A stretch of 64,000 nt of DNA from Arthrobacter sp. PsM3 (GCF_030433895.1 NZ_JARUXE010000015.1:37067-101066); one strand, 5' to 3'; numbered from the stretch's first letter, positions 15,943 through 25,855 are shown. The notes: generated by a model not told the origin, from the sequence alone. Translations and numbers: made by a program.

Positions 15943-17585
15943 TTGCGCTCCTGCCCGCTGGCCGGCGGAAGACGGGCGGGGTCCGGGCCCGGTTCCGGCT
16001 CGGAAATCGCCGGGACCCGCGCTCCCTCGCCGAGGACCGCGTGAATGTATGAGGTCCGGTCCAGCATTTCGACGGCGGCCTGGTCCGCCACCTTGAACAG
16101 CGGCCCGGCGAACACGGTCAGCCCGACACCGAAAATGACCAGGCCCAGCGTGGAACCCACCATGGTCCGCGGCAGAAGGGTGACGTTGGTCTTTCCGGCC
16201 CGGTCACCCGTGGCCGAGTCCGCGGGGTGCGCCAGCAGCACCGGGTCGGGGTGTTCCGCGTCCTCAGGCTTGCGCCAGAATGCTCGGTTCCACACCCGTG
16301 CCATGGCCAGCAGGGTCAGCAGGCTCGTCAGTACACCGCCGATCACCAGGGCGTAGGCCAGCGGGGTTCCCAGCTGGATGCCGGCCTGCAGCAGGCCGAC
16401 TTTGCCCAGGAAGCCGGAGAGCGGCGGGATGCCGGCGAGGTTCATGGCCGGGACAAAGAACAGCACCGCCAGCAGCGGGGACAGCTTGGCCAGCCCGGCG
16501 ACGCGGTCCACCGAGGAACTGCCGCCGCGGCGTTCAATCAGGCCGGTGACCAGGAACAGGCTCGTCTGGATCGTGATGTGGTGGGCGACGTAGAAGACGG
16601 CGGCGCCCAGCCCGGCCACCGAGGACATCGCCAGGCCGAACACCATGTAGCCGATGTGGCTGACCAGGGTGAAGGACAGGAGTCGTTTGATGTCGCTTTG
16701 GGCCAGGGCGCCAAGGATCCCCACCAGCATGGTCAGCAAGGCGGCGACCATCAGCGGGGCATTGAAGGTGTCCCCCGGGAACAGCAGCGTTTCGGTCCGG
16801 ACCATGGCGTACACGCCCACCTTGGTCAGCAGGCCCGCGAACACGGCCGTGACCGGGGCCGGCGCCGTCGGGTAGGAGTCAGGCAGCCAGAAGGACAGCG
16901 GGAACACGGCAGCCTTGATCCCGAACGCCACGAGCAGCATCACGTGCAGCAGGTTCTGCGTGCCCTGGTCCAGGTCCGCGAGCTTGACGGCAAGATCGGC
17001 CATGTTGATAGTTCCCGTGGCCCCGTAGATCATGGCGATCGCGATCAGGAAGAGCACTGAGGACACGACCGAGACCACCAGGTAGGTCACCCCGGCCCGG
17101 ATCCGCGGACCCGTCCCGCCGAGGGTCATCAGCACGTAGCTGGCGGTCAGCAGGATTTCGAACCCCACATAGAGGTTGAACAGGTCCCCGGAGAGGAAGG
17201 CGTTGGACACGCCGGCCACCAGGATCAGGTACGTGGGGTGGAAGATCGAGACCGGCGCGTCCTGGTCGCCGTCGGCCATGCCCTGCCCGGTGGCGTAGAT
17301 CAGCACGGCGAGGCTCACCGAGGATGACACCACGAGCATGAGTGAGGAAAACTGGTCCACCACCAGGACGATGCCCCAGGGCGGGAGCCAGCCGCCGATG
17401 TTGACCGCAGCGGTGCCGCCCTCCCAGACGGAGGCGAGCAGCAGGCACTCGAGCAGCAGGGTCAGGGACAGGAGCACAATGCTGACGGTCCGCTGGGCCC
17501 GGGAATTCCGGATGAGCAGGAAGGTCAGGGCGGCGCCGAGCAGGGGAAGGATGACGGCGAGCGGGGCGAAACTGGCAATGTTCAC
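15939..17585 (-). CDS. mnhD: Na+/H+ antiporter subunit D
   Basis: A 548-aa antiporter core subunit related to complex I NuoM/NuoN, with about 14 membrane helices. The proton-path lysine region AFGIKAAVFPLSFWLPDSYP and the LLTKVGVYAMVRTETL block are intact. The C-terminal end adds about 40 residues rich in Pro and acidic residues. It couples Na+ (or another cation) export to proton entry together with subunit A. Confidence 0.95.
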   Translation of the reverse strand: MNIASFAPLAVILPLLGAALTFLLIRNSRAQRTVSIVLLSLTLLLECLLLASVWEGGTAAVNIGGWLPPWGIVLVVDQFSSLMLVVSSSVSLAVLIYATGQGMADGDQDAPVSIFHPTYLILVAGVSNAFLSGDLFNLYVGFEILLTASYVLMTLGGTGPRIRAGVTYLVVSVVSSVLFLIAIAMIYGATGTINMADLAVKLADLDQGTQNLLHVMLLVAFGIKAAVFPLSFWLPDSYPTAPAPVTAVFAGLLTKVGVYAMVRTETLLFPGDTFNAPLMVAALLTMLVGILGALAQSDIKRLLSFTLVSHIGYMVFGLAMSSVAGLGAAVFYVAHHITIQTSLFLVTGLIERRGGSSSVDRVAGLAKLSPLLAVLFFVPAMNLAGIPPLSGFLGKVGLLQAGIQLGTPLAYALVIGGVLTSLLTLLAMARVWNRAFWRKPEDAEHPDPVLLAHPADSATGDRAGKTNVTLLPRTMVGSTLGLVIFGVGLTVFAGPLFKVADQAAVEMLDRTSYIHAVLGEGARVPAISEPEPGPDPARLPPASGQERK

Positions 17586-18160
17586 TGTCCGCCTCCTTCC
17601 TTGCTGGGTATCGTGACGTTCCGGGATCCGGGTTGTTCCTCCGAGGCGGCGGCATCGGCGTCGAGCGTGCGGTCGGCGACCGTGACGGTGGCTTCGGCCC
17701 CGGCGGGAACATCGGAGACCGATTGGCCGTCCGTGCCGATCATGGTCAGCGGGAATTCAGAGGTTTCCACCGGAACCACGGAGTCGTCCTCGGCGTCGAA
17801 GCTGGGGGTCTTGGCGACGCGGCGGTCCTCGGCGTCGTCCTGGATCTCGTCCTGCCGGGCCAGCACCCAGGTGCGGTAGATGATGCCGAGCATAAAAGCG
17901 GTGACGGCGAAGGAGATGACGATCGAGGTGAGGATCAGTGCCTGCGGCAGCGGATCGTTGTACTGACCGGGGTCGGTGTCCTTATGGAACAACGGTGCCA
18001 GGCCGGCATAGCCGCCCGTGGTGAGGATCAGCAGGTTGGTGGCGTTGGCGAGCAGCATCAGGCCCAGCAGGACCCGGGTGAGGCTGCGTTCCAGGATCAG
18101 GTAGATGCCGCAGGCGTACAGTGCGCCCATGACCGTCAGCAGGGTCAGGTTGACGCTCAT
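17582..18160 (-). CDS. mnhC: Na+/H+ antiporter subunit C with long C-terminal extension
   Basis: The first 110 residues are a standard NuoK-like MnhC (YLILERSLTRVLLGLMLLAN, then DPLPQALILTSIVISFA) with three helices. An acidic, Ser/Thr-rich tail of about 80 residues follows; the usual family length is about 110-120 aa. The tail looks disordered and cytoplasmic. Overlaps of 4 nt on both sides keep it in step with mnhA and mnhD. Confidence 0.93.
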   Translation of the reverse strand: MSVNLTLLTVMGALYACGIYLILERSLTRVLLGLMLLANATNLLILTTGGYAGLAPLFHKDTDPGQYNDPLPQALILTSIVISFAVTAFMLGIIYRTWVLARQDEIQDDAEDRRVAKTPSFDAEDDSVVPVETSEFPLTMIGTDGQSVSDVPAGAEATVTVADRTLDADAAASEEQPGSRNVTIPSKEGGGQ

Positions 18161-21100
18161 GCTTTCCCCTTGGCTGTGGTTTCGGCCGCGATTCCGCCGG
18201 CTTCCTGCTCGTCCGACGGTTCTGCGGGGTGTTCCTCGAAGTGCTCGTCGATCTCGGACCCCAGGCTGCGCAGCACGTCCAGTACGAGGCCGACGACGAC
18301 GACATAGACGCCGATGTCGAAGATGGTGGAGGTGACAAACTTGACGTCGCCAAAGACCGGTAGCCAGAACTGGAGAATGGCGGTCTGGAACACCTGGCCG
18401 CCCAGCAGCAGGGGGGCCACGCCGGAGGCCGCCGCGGTGGCAAGGCCAATGCCCAGCAGCGCGCCGGCACTAACCGGTGTGGCTTCGCCCAGCTCGAAAC
18501 GGCCGCCGGCAAGGTAGCGGATGGTGAGGGCCAGGCCTGCGGTGAGGCCGCCGGCGAAGCCTCCGCCGGGGAGGTTGTGGCCGGCCAGCAGGAGGTAGAT
18601 CGAGAAGACGATCATGGAGTGGAAGATGAGCCGCGTGACGACCTCAAAGATGATCGAACGGCGTTCCGGTGCCATGGTCCGGCCTGCCACCAGCCAGGCA
18701 TCGCGGCTGGAAGCGGCGAAGCGGCGGCTCATGGCCAGCGCGGCGTCGTCGCGGGTGTTGCCCCGGCCGGCGGAGCGGTTTGGCTGCCGGCGCCCGACTG
18801 AGCCTTCCTCCACCATGGCGGAAGTCCGGAGCCGGTCCCCCCGGCCCCGGACGAAGATGAGGCTCGCGACCCCGGTGGCTGCGAGCGCCAGCACCGAAAT
18901 TTCCCCGAAGGTGTCCCAGGCGCGGATATCCACCAGGGTGACGTTGACGATATTCAGTCCCCCGCCGCCCTCGTAGGCCAGTTTCGGGAACTCGAGCGAG
19001 ATGGGCGCCGCCACCCGGGCGCCCAGGGCGTAGATGGCGACGAACACCATGGTGATGCCGAAGGCGGCGCCGATGATCACGCGGATCACCCGGTACCTTC
19101 CGCCGGTGCGGTCGCGGAGTTCCGCGGGGAGGCTGCGCATGGCGAGGACGAAGGCCACCAGGATGATGGTTTCCACCAGCATCTGGGTCAGCGCGAGGTC
19201 CGGCGCTCCCTGCAGGGCGAACATCAGGGCGATGCCGTAACCGGTGACGGAGACCATGAGGACGGCCAGGAAGCGTTTGTTGGCCCGCACGGCGGCCAGT
19301 GCGCCGATCACGATCCCGGCTCCCACCACGATCTGCAGCGGGGAGTTGGGATCGATGAAGAAGAGGTTTCCGGGGAGCGGCTTGTCCGCCAGCACCAGCG
19401 CGGTAAGCGGCAGGACGAACGCCACGGTCAGGATGACGGAGAGGTAGAAGAACAGCGAACCCCGCTGGGTCCGGCCGGTGATCCAGACGGCGGCGTCGTC
19501 TAGGGCGCCGATGGCCAACTGATAGGTGCGGTCGCCGTCGATCCAGGCCGGGACCAGGCCCTGGAGCCGGGCGACGGCGGTGCGGCCGTAGAACATGAAC
19601 CCACCGAAGGCGAAGGTGATGGCGGTCAGCCCCAGGGCCGGGGTCAGGCCGTGCCAGAGCGCCAGGTGGCCGGCGGCGGCCGCCGCGTCCTCGCCGGCGG
19701 GCACGAACAGCGCCGCGTAAGGCTGGATCCAGCCGTCCACCGGCGCCGGCCACAGTCCGTAGACGATGGTCAGCAAGCTCAGGATGGCGGGGGCCGCCAG
19801 GAAGGCCGGCTTGATCGGTTTGAACGGGGTGGCCTCCACGCCGGGCTTGACGGCAAAGGCGCCCCACATGAACCGCGCACTGTAGGCGAAGGTCAGGATG
19901 GATCCCAGGACCAGGCCGGCCAGGATCACCATGCCCCAGGTGCCGCCGGCGGTGCTGTAGTGGATGAACGCTTCGAACACCGATTCCTTCGCGACGAAAC
20001 CGGCCAGCGGCGGGATGCCGGCCATCGAGGCGGCTCCTACCGCGGCCACGATCGCGAGGGCGCGGGAGGAACGGTAGACGCCGGAGAGCTTGCGGATGTC
20101 GCGGGTTCCGGCCTGGTGGTCAATGATGCCCACCACCAGGAAGAGGGTGGCTTTGAAGAGGCCGTGCGCCAGGAGCAGTGCGAGGCCGGCCAGCGCAGCG
20201 TCGGGTTCGCCGAGCCCCACGACCATGGTCAGGAAGCCCAGCTGGCTGACCGTGCCGTACGCCAGGATGAGCTTGATATCGGTTTGTCGCAGCGCCCGGT
20301 AGCCGCCGACCAGCATGGTGGCCAGGCCAAGGCCGAGGACCAGCGGCAGCCAGTACGGGGTTTCCGCGAATCCGGGCGCCAGCCGCGCCACGAGGTAAAT
20401 ACCGGCCTTGACCATTGCCGCGGCGTGCAGGTAGGCGCTCACCGGAGTGGGGGCCGCCATGGCGCCGGGGAGCCAGAAGTGGAAGGGGACGAGGGCGGAT
20501 TTGGTGATCGCACCGATCAGGATAAGGACGACGGCTGCGGCCACGCCTCCGGCGGCGGGCCCGGTGACAAGGGTTGGTGCCAGCTCCAGGATGGTCGCGA
20601 TCCGGTAGGTTCCGGCGCTGGAGCCCAGGATGACCAGGCCCACCAGCATTGCCAGGCCGCCGGCGGTGGTCACCACGAGGGCCTGCAAGGCGGAGCGCCG
20701 CGCTGACAGTCGGGTCCGGGCGTAGCCGATCAGCAGGTAGGACAGGACCGTGGTCAGTTCCCAGAAGATGAACATCAGCAGCAGGTCATCGGCGGTGACC
20801 AGGCCGAACATGGCCCCGGCGAAGGCCAGCAGCTGGGCGCCGAATCCCCCGAGGTAGTCGTCCTTGTCCTTGAAGTACCGGGCGCAGTAGATGAGGACCA
20901 GCGCACCCACACCCAGGACGAGAAGGGACATGACCCAGGCCAGGGCGTCCATCCGGAAGGCGAGCTCAAGCTTCAGCCCGGGGATCCAGGGCAGGACTTC
21001 GGCGACCCCGGATTCGGGGCGGCCGCCGGTGCCGGGGGCGCCGGCATACACGGCCCCATGCTGCAGGATCAGCCAGATGAACGAGGCCGCGGGCACCGCC

Positions 21101-21192
21101 GCGAGGGCGTAAAACGAATTCCGGCCGAACTTCCGGAAGAGAAATGGCGCCACAGCGGCCACCGCGAAGTGCACGGCAAGGACTGTGATCAC
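18157..21192 (-). CDS. mnhA: Na+/H+ antiporter subunit A fused to subunit B
   Basis: A 1011-aa protein. The first 760 or so residues are MrpA (NuoL-like; GAITKSALVPFHFWLPGAM and HAAAMVKAGIYLVARLAPG are the proton-channel blocks), followed by the MrpA C-terminal helices. From about residue 860 it continues as an MrpB-type domain (HSMIVFSIYLLLAGHNLPGG, then GGLTAGLALTIRYLAGG). No separate mnhB exists, so the operon is AB-C-D-E-F-G. The complex maintains Na+ and pH balance. It leads the operon and diverges from the MFS gene at 21343. Confidence 0.94.
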   Translation of the reverse strand: MITVLAVHFAVAAVAPFLFRKFGRNSFYALAAVPAASFIWLILQHGAVYAGAPGTGGRPESGVAEVLPWIPGLKLELAFRMDALAWVMSLLVLGVGALVLIYCARYFKDKDDYLGGFGAQLLAFAGAMFGLVTADDLLLMFIFWELTTVLSYLLIGYARTRLSARRSALQALVVTTAGGLAMLVGLVILGSSAGTYRIATILELAPTLVTGPAAGGVAAAVVLILIGAITKSALVPFHFWLPGAMAAPTPVSAYLHAAAMVKAGIYLVARLAPGFAETPYWLPLVLGLGLATMLVGGYRALRQTDIKLILAYGTVSQLGFLTMVVGLGEPDAALAGLALLLAHGLFKATLFLVVGIIDHQAGTRDIRKLSGVYRSSRALAIVAAVGAASMAGIPPLAGFVAKESVFEAFIHYSTAGGTWGMVILAGLVLGSILTFAYSARFMWGAFAVKPGVEATPFKPIKPAFLAAPAILSLLTIVYGLWPAPVDGWIQPYAALFVPAGEDAAAAAGHLALWHGLTPALGLTAITFAFGGFMFYGRTAVARLQGLVPAWIDGDRTYQLAIGALDDAAVWITGRTQRGSLFFYLSVILTVAFVLPLTALVLADKPLPGNLFFIDPNSPLQIVVGAGIVIGALAAVRANKRFLAVLMVSVTGYGIALMFALQGAPDLALTQMLVETIILVAFVLAMRSLPAELRDRTGGRYRVIRVIIGAAFGITMVFVAIYALGARVAAPISLEFPKLAYEGGGGLNIVNVTLVDIRAWDTFGEISVLALAATGVASLIFVRGRGDRLRTSAMVEEGSVGRRQPNRSAGRGNTRDDAALAMSRRFAASSRDAWLVAGRTMAPERRSIIFEVVTRLIFHSMIVFSIYLLLAGHNLPGGGFAGGLTAGLALTIRYLAGGRFELGEATPVSAGALLGIGLATAAASGVAPLLLGGQVFQTAILQFWLPVFGDVKFVTSTIFDIGVYVVVVGLVLDVLRSLGSEIDEHFEEHPAEPSDEQEAGGIAAETTAKGKA

Positions 21193-21342
21193 TGGTATCT
21201 CCGCAACGTCAGGAATTCGATTGTCAAAAGTTGGAGCAGGCGGGCATTCGTTAGGTTCAGTCCGGACAGTTTACCAAGCGTGGACAAATTCTTTTCGCAG
21301 GGTGCGTCGGGCCCCGCGCCTGCTGCGGATAATATTCGAGCT

Positions 21343-22746
21343 ATGAACTCCGCTGCTGCCCCAGAGGCCATGCGTCCCTCCTCGGACCTGGAATCCGGAA
21401 GCCACGCCCCCCACAAGGGCCGCATCCTCGCCTGGGCAGCATGGGACTGGGGTTCGGCCGCCTTTAACGCGGTCATGACCACGTTTGTGTTCACCGTGTA
21501 CCTGACGTCCAATGCCTTTGGCGGCGAGGACCAGGCCTCTGCTGTCCTGGGCGGCGCACTGGCGGTCGCCGGCGCGGCCGTCGCGCTGCTGGCGCCTGTC
21601 ACCGGGCAGCGCTCCGATGCCGGCGGGCGCCGGAAGCTCTGGCTGGGGGTCAACACGGTCGCCGTCGCGCTGCTGACCGCGCTCTGCTTCTTCGTCTTCC
21701 CGCGTCCGGAGTTCCTGCTCCTGGGCGTGACGCTGATCGCGCTGGGCAATGTTTTCTTCGAGTTTGCGGGCGTGAACTACAACGCCATGCTTGCCCAGAT
21801 CTCCACTCCACTGAACATCGGCAAGGTCAGCGGCTTCGGCTGGGGCATGGGGTACCTCGGCGGCATTGTCGCGCTGCTGCTGGTGCTCCAGCTCTTCGTC
21901 CAGCCCAGCTTCGCGTGGTTCGGCGCCTCGACCGAGGATGGCCTGAATATCCGCCTTGTCGCCGTGTTCTCGGCGTTGTGGTTCGTCGTCTTCGCGCTGC
22001 CCGTGCTGTTCGCCGTCCCGGAGCTTCCCAAGACCAGGCAGGGCGCCGGCCTGGGATTCCTGGCTTCCTACGGGCTGCTGGTGCGGCGGATCAAGGCGAT
22101 TTACCGGACCAGCCCCCACACCATCTACTTCCTGCTCGCCAGCGCCGTCTTCAGGGATGGCCTGGCCGCGGTGTTCACCTTCGGCGGCATCAATGCCGCG
22201 GGCACCTTCGGCTTTGAACTCAAGGACGTCATCTTCTTCGCGATCTTTGGGAACGTCGTGGCCGCGGTGGGCGCCATCGCGGGCGGCTTCCTCGACGACC
22301 GGGTCGGGCCGAAGGCGGTCATCATGGGTTCGCTGCTCGGTTTGCTGCTGGCCGGCTCCGTGATCGTGGCCCTTGGCAACGGGAGCTATTCCTTCTTCGG
22401 CATGGAATGGGCCGGCACCACCACGTTTTGGATCTTTGGCTTGTTCCTGTGCCTCTTTGTGGGGCCGGCGCAGTCCTCCTCCCGGGCCTTCCTGGCCCGG
22501 CTTGCCCCGCAGGGCGAGTCCGGCGAGCTGTTTGGCCTTTACGCCACGACCGGCCGGGCCGTCAGCTTCCTCGCCCCGGCACTGTTTACGCTCTGCATCG
22601 CGGTCGCTGCCCCGCTGGTGGAGCCCGGCGAGGCGCAGCGCTGGGGCATCCTCGGCATTATGGTGGTGCTCCTGGCCGGGCTGCTGCTGCTGCTCCGGGT
22701 CAAGGCACCGGACCAGGCCGAAATCGCGGTTGTCCCCGCAGCCTGA
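21343..22746 (+). CDS. MFS transporter, UMF1/Atg22-like family
   Basis: A 467-aa membrane protein with about 12 helices. The opening WAAWDWGSAAFNAVMTTFVF and the GKVSGFGWGMGYLGGIVALL block are characteristic of the UMF1 branch of the major facilitator superfamily, related to vacuolar Atg22 efflux proteins. The substrate is unknown; amino-acid efflux is one possibility. I placed the start at ATG 21343 because upstream in-frame codons run into the mrp promoter region and would add 95 residues without a family match. Confidence 0.86.
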   Translation: MNSAAAPEAMRPSSDLESGSHAPHKGRILAWAAWDWGSAAFNAVMTTFVFTVYLTSNAFGGEDQASAVLGGALAVAGAAVALLAPVTGQRSDAGGRRKLWLGVNTVAVALLTALCFFVFPRPEFLLLGVTLIALGNVFFEFAGVNYNAMLAQISTPLNIGKVSGFGWGMGYLGGIVALLLVLQLFVQPSFAWFGASTEDGLNIRLVAVFSALWFVVFALPVLFAVPELPKTRQGAGLGFLASYGLLVRRIKAIYRTSPHTIYFLLASAVFRDGLAAVFTFGGINAAGTFGFELKDVIFFAIFGNVVAAVGAIAGGFLDDRVGPKAVIMGSLLGLLLAGSVIVALGNGSYSFFGMEWAGTTTFWIFGLFLCLFVGPAQSSSRAFLARLAPQGESGELFGLYATTGRAVSFLAPALFTLCIAVAAPLVEPGEAQRWGILGIMVVLLAGLLLLLRVKAPDQAEIAVVPAA

Positions 22747-22785
22747 AGCGGCCCGAAAAGTCCTGCGGCGCACTAGGCTGGAGGA

Positions 22786-23268
22786 ATGAACGTGGATGAA
22801 ACAGACCTCCCGGGACTGGGCCGGCGCAAGGACTTCATGACCGCCTCGGGGCGCCGGATCGGCGTCGTGGAATACCGCGAGGGCCAAACCGAACTGATCG
22901 TCTCCACGTGGGACGATCCGGACACCTGCCAGGCGTCCATCCCGCTGACCGCCGACGAAGCCGCCGCGCTGGGGAACCTGCTGGGCGGCCAGCGGCTGGC
23001 CATGCAGCTTTCCGAGGCCCACCGTGAGGTTCCGGGGATCGTCACCCGGCAGTTCTCGATCTCCGCCGATTCCCCGTTCCAGAACCAGCCGATGGGCAAG
23101 GCTTCCATCCGGACCCGGAGCGGCGTCTCGATCGTCGCCATCATGCGGGAAGGCGAGGTGCTCCCCTCTCCCGGGCCCGACGTCGTCCTGCACCCGGGCG
23201 ATCTCCTCGTTGCAGTGGGGACGCAAGAAGGCCTGGACACGGCGGCCGGCATCCTGCGCAACGGCTGA
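22786..23268 (+). CDS. khtT: Cation/proton antiporter regulatory subunit (KhtT-like, TrkA-C domain)
   Basis: A 160-aa cytosolic protein. The C-terminal half, from about residue 78 (VTRQFSISADSPFQNQPMGK to LLVAVGTQEGLDTAAGIL), is a TrkA-C/RCK-C ligand-binding domain. The N-terminal part fits the KhtT regulators that gate a Kef-type antiporter in response to a nucleotide or pH. The ATG follows CTGGAGG by a few bases. It ends 4 nt before the antiporter gene. Confidence 0.87.
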   Translation: MNVDETDLPGLGRRKDFMTASGRRIGVVEYREGQTELIVSTWDDPDTCQASIPLTADEAAALGNLLGGQRLAMQLSEAHREVPGIVTRQFSISADSPFQNQPMGKASIRTRSGVSIVAIMREGEVLPSPGPDVVLHPGDLLVAVGTQEGLDTAAGILRNG

Positions 23269-23272
23269 CGGC

Positions 23273-24469
23273 ATGGATCCGCTCGCACTGACCCTGATTG
23301 AGCTCGGCGCCGTCGTCTTTTGCCTCGGCTTGCTGGCGCGGCTGGCGGGGCGGGTCGGCATGTCGCCGATTCCGCTGTACCTCATCGGTGGTCTGTTTTT
23401 CGGCGCCGGCGGGCTCGTGAAACTCGAGGGCATGCACGAATTTACCCATCTCTCGAGCGAGATCGGCGTCATCCTTCTCCTGCTTATGCTCGGATTGGAA
23501 TATACGGCGGCCGAGCTGGTCACGGGGCTGCGCCGCTCCTGGCAGGCCGGCGTCCTGGACCTGGTCCTGAACTTCCTGCCGGGCGCCCTCCTCGCGGTCC
23601 TGCTGGGCTGGGGGGTCGTCGGGGCAATGGTGATGGGCGGTGTCACCTACATTTCGTCGTCGGGGATCGCCGCCAAGGTGATCACGGACCTGGGCCGGAT
23701 CGGTAACCGCGAAACTCCGGTGGTGCTCTCGATCCTCGTGTTCGAGGATCTCGCGATGGCTGTCTACCTGCCGGTCCTCACGGCGACCTTGGCCGGTGTG
23801 AGCTTCGTCGTGGGGCTGCAGACCGTCGGGATCTCACTCGCCGTCGTCACCGTAGTCCTGCTCGTGGCCCTGCGGCACGGGCACCACGTGTCCAAGGCCG
23901 TGCACAGTGAGAACTCCGAGGTGTTCCTGCTCAACCTGCTCGGGGCCGCGCTGCTGGTGGCCGGGCTGGCCGCAGCCATGCAGGTGTCCGCTGCGGTGGG
24001 CGCCTTTATGCTCGGGATCGCTATTTCCGGCGCCACCGCGCACAGCGCCACCAGGATCCTCGAGCCGTTGCGGGATCTCTTCGCAGCCATCTTCTTTGTG
24101 GTCTTCGGCCTCAATACCGACCCCGCCACCATCCCGCCGGTGCTCGGCTGGGCCCTTCTGCTGGCGGTCGTCACAGCGGCCACCAAGATGCTCACCGGGA
24201 TCTGGGCGGCGAAGCGTGCCGGGGTTGGCCTGCCGGGGCGTTTCCGCGCCGGCGCCGCGCTGATCGCCCGCGGAGAGTTCTCGATCGTCATTGCCGGCCT
24301 TGCGGTCGCCTCGGGCGTCGTGCCCCAGGAGCTTGCGGCCCTGGCCACCGCCTACGTGCTGATCATGGCCGTGACGGGCCCGCTCGCCGCCCGGTTCGTG
24401 GAGCCGGTGGTGGCGATGCTGCGCCGCCCGGCGAAACAGCGGAGCGTCCGGACCGCGGACGGGATCTGA
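23273..24469 (+). CDS. khtU: K+(cation)/H+ antiporter, CPA2 family (KhtU-like)
   Basis: A 398-aa membrane protein of about 12 helices. GVILLLLMLGLEYTAAELV and TYISSSGIAAKVITDLGRIG are CPA2 blocks, and LVFEDLAMAVYLPVL carries the ion-binding Asp. It lacks the C-terminal NAD-binding domain of KefB/KefC, as expected when a separate KhtT-type regulator is present. I chose ATG 23273, four bases after the khtT stop. It probably exports K+ for pH or osmotic control. Confidence 0.9.
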   Translation: MDPLALTLIELGAVVFCLGLLARLAGRVGMSPIPLYLIGGLFFGAGGLVKLEGMHEFTHLSSEIGVILLLLMLGLEYTAAELVTGLRRSWQAGVLDLVLNFLPGALLAVLLGWGVVGAMVMGGVTYISSSGIAAKVITDLGRIGNRETPVVLSILVFEDLAMAVYLPVLTATLAGVSFVVGLQTVGISLAVVTVVLLVALRHGHHVSKAVHSENSEVFLLNLLGAALLVAGLAAAMQVSAAVGAFMLGIAISGATAHSATRILEPLRDLFAAIFFVVFGLNTDPATIPPVLGWALLLAVVTAATKMLTGIWAAKRAGVGLPGRFRAGAALIARGEFSIVIAGLAVASGVVPQELAALATAYVLIMAVTGPLAARFVEPVVAMLRRPAKQRSVRTADGI

Positions 24470-24481
24470 CGACGCGCCTGG

Positions 24482-25057
24482 TCAGACGTCGGTGCGGTGG
24501 AAGTTCAGGTGGCTGCGGCTCGCCGTCGGGCCGCGCTGGCCCTGGTAGCGGTTGCCGTACTCGCCGGAGCCGTAGGGGTGCTCGGCGGCCGAAGTGAGCC
24601 GGAAGAAGCACAGCTGGCCGATCTTCATGCCCGGCCACAGCTTGATCGGCAGCGTCGCCATATTGGACAGCTCCAGGGTCACGTGGCCGGAGAATCCGGG
24701 GTCGATGAAGCCCGCAGTCGAGTGCGTGAGCAGGCCCAGCCGGCCCAGCGAGGACTTGCCCTCGAGCCGGGCGGCAATATCGTCGGGAAGCGTCACGGTC
24801 TCATAGGTGGAGCCCAGCACGAACTCCCCGGGGTGCAGGATGAACGGTTCGCCGCTCTCAACCTCCACCAGGCGGGTCAGCTCGGGCTGTTCCTCTGCCG
24901 GGTCGATGTGGGCGTACTTGTGGTTGTCGAAGAGCCGGAAAAACCGGTCGATCCGGACGTCAACCGACGAGGGCTGCACCATGGCAGGGTCGAACGGCTC
25001 CAGAACAATCCGTTGGGAGTCAATTTCGGCACGAATGTCGCGGTCAGAGATCAGCAC
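24482..25057 (-). CDS. dcd: dCTP deaminase (probably bifunctional dCTP deaminase/dUTPase)
   Basis: A 191-aa trimeric enzyme of pyrimidine deoxynucleotide synthesis. The N-terminus [12 protein letters not shown], the core [20 protein letters not shown] and the catalytic Glu in HVTLELSN are all present. The C-terminal [19 protein letters not shown] matches the mycobacterial-type enzymes that both deaminate dCTP and hydrolyse dUTP to dUMP. Length is normal for the family. It converges on khtU with a 12-nt gap. Confidence 0.96.
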   Translation of the reverse strand: MLISDRDIRAEIDSQRIVLEPFDPAMVQPSSVDVRIDRFFRLFDNHKYAHIDPAEEQPELTRLVEVESGEPFILHPGEFVLGSTYETVTLPDDIAARLEGKSSLGRLGLLTHSTAGFIDPGFSGHVTLELSNMATLPIKLWPGMKIGQLCFFRLTSAAEHPYGSGEYGNRYQGQRGPTASRSHLNFHRTDV

Positions 25058-25119
25058 AGTCTCAAATTACCGTACTCGCCGGGATCGGCCGTCCGCGCGG
25101 CCAGTATTACTGCTCCTCA

Positions 25120-25554
25120 TTACTGCTCCTCAAGCACCGATTTGAGCTGTTCGAGCTGGCAGACTTCGGCCTTCATCCGCCGGCGGAAGGGGCACTTCAG
25201 CCGGGCCAGGATCCCCCGCGGCTCGCATTCCAGGGCAAATCGGACCCGGGTGCCCCCGCCTTCCGTGCTCAGATAGTAGCCTCCGCGTGTCCGCTCGGTC
25301 CCGGCAAGGACCCTGTACCGGATCTCGGCACCGGGCCGCGCCTCGGTGATCTCGAAATCTCCGCACACGGTTCGTCCGCCGGGTTCCGCGATGGTCTGAC
25401 GGTAGCCGGCCCCCTTGGACCCGGCCGCACCGGATTCCAGTTCAATGCTGTGGACGCCGGCACGCCAGCGCGGCAGGTTGCTGGCGTCGAGCAGGAAGTC
25501 GTAGACGCTCATGGCGTCACGTTTGATGACGACGTCGTACTCTGCGATTGCCAC
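25120..25554 (-). CDS. SRPBCC (START-like) ligand-binding protein
   Basis: A 144-aa helix-grip fold protein of the polyketide cyclase/dehydrase type. It begins with beta-strand EYDVVIKRDAMSVYDFLLDA and has ASNLPRWRAGVHSIELESG, the usual N-terminal pattern. The basic C-terminal end (LARLKCPFRRRMKAEV) fits the long amphipathic helix. Ligand and function are unknown. It stands alone between dcd and the tRNA promoter region. Confidence 0.8.
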   Translation of the reverse strand: MAIAEYDVVIKRDAMSVYDFLLDASNLPRWRAGVHSIELESGAAGSKGAGYRQTIAEPGGRTVCGDFEITEARPGAEIRYRVLAGTERTRGGYYLSTEGGGTRVRFALECEPRGILARLKCPFRRRMKAEVCQLEQLKSVLEEQ

Positions 25555-25855
25555 GGAAATCCTTGCTGGGCGGACGGCTGATGGGCGTAGCCCGCTTCCC
25601 CGGAACTGCAGCTAACCCCTTCAGGATAGACAGCAAGGCCTGCCCCGCGGTGCGGCAGCGGCGGGCCTTTATCGAAGAGTTATGGGACTCCCCGCATGAC
25701 GTACCGCTCTGTGACTACGCCCTGGAGCCTGCCCCGGGGGAGGTGCCTGGCCCGCGATGTCGCCGGAGTGACGTGTTCTGAGAACACGTGCGGCTGGGGT
25801 AAGGTAAATCTCGACGTTCCCCGGGACCACGTCCAGCATTTTGGACAGTCCCATT
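25555..25855. other. Gap of about 300 nt holding the SRPBCC and tRNA promoter regions
   Basis: No coding sequence is supported here; a 77-codon plus-strand frame over 25548-25781 has no family match and starts inside the SRPBCC gene. The only clear structure is the palindrome ACGTGTTC-TGA-GAACACGT at 25771-25789. It could be an operator or a small hairpin 67 nt before the tRNA. Confidence 0.5.

Noticed and set aside
21271..23646. A 791-codon minus-strand frame across the MFS and khtTU genes
   Set aside because: It lies opposite two well-supported genes and has no recognisable domain; long antisense frames are common at this G+C content.
25771..25789. SOS (LexA) box upstream of the tRNA
   Set aside because: The half-sites read TGTTC then GAACA, the reverse order of the actinobacterial LexA box (GAAC then GTTC), and neighbouring genes are not SOS genes.
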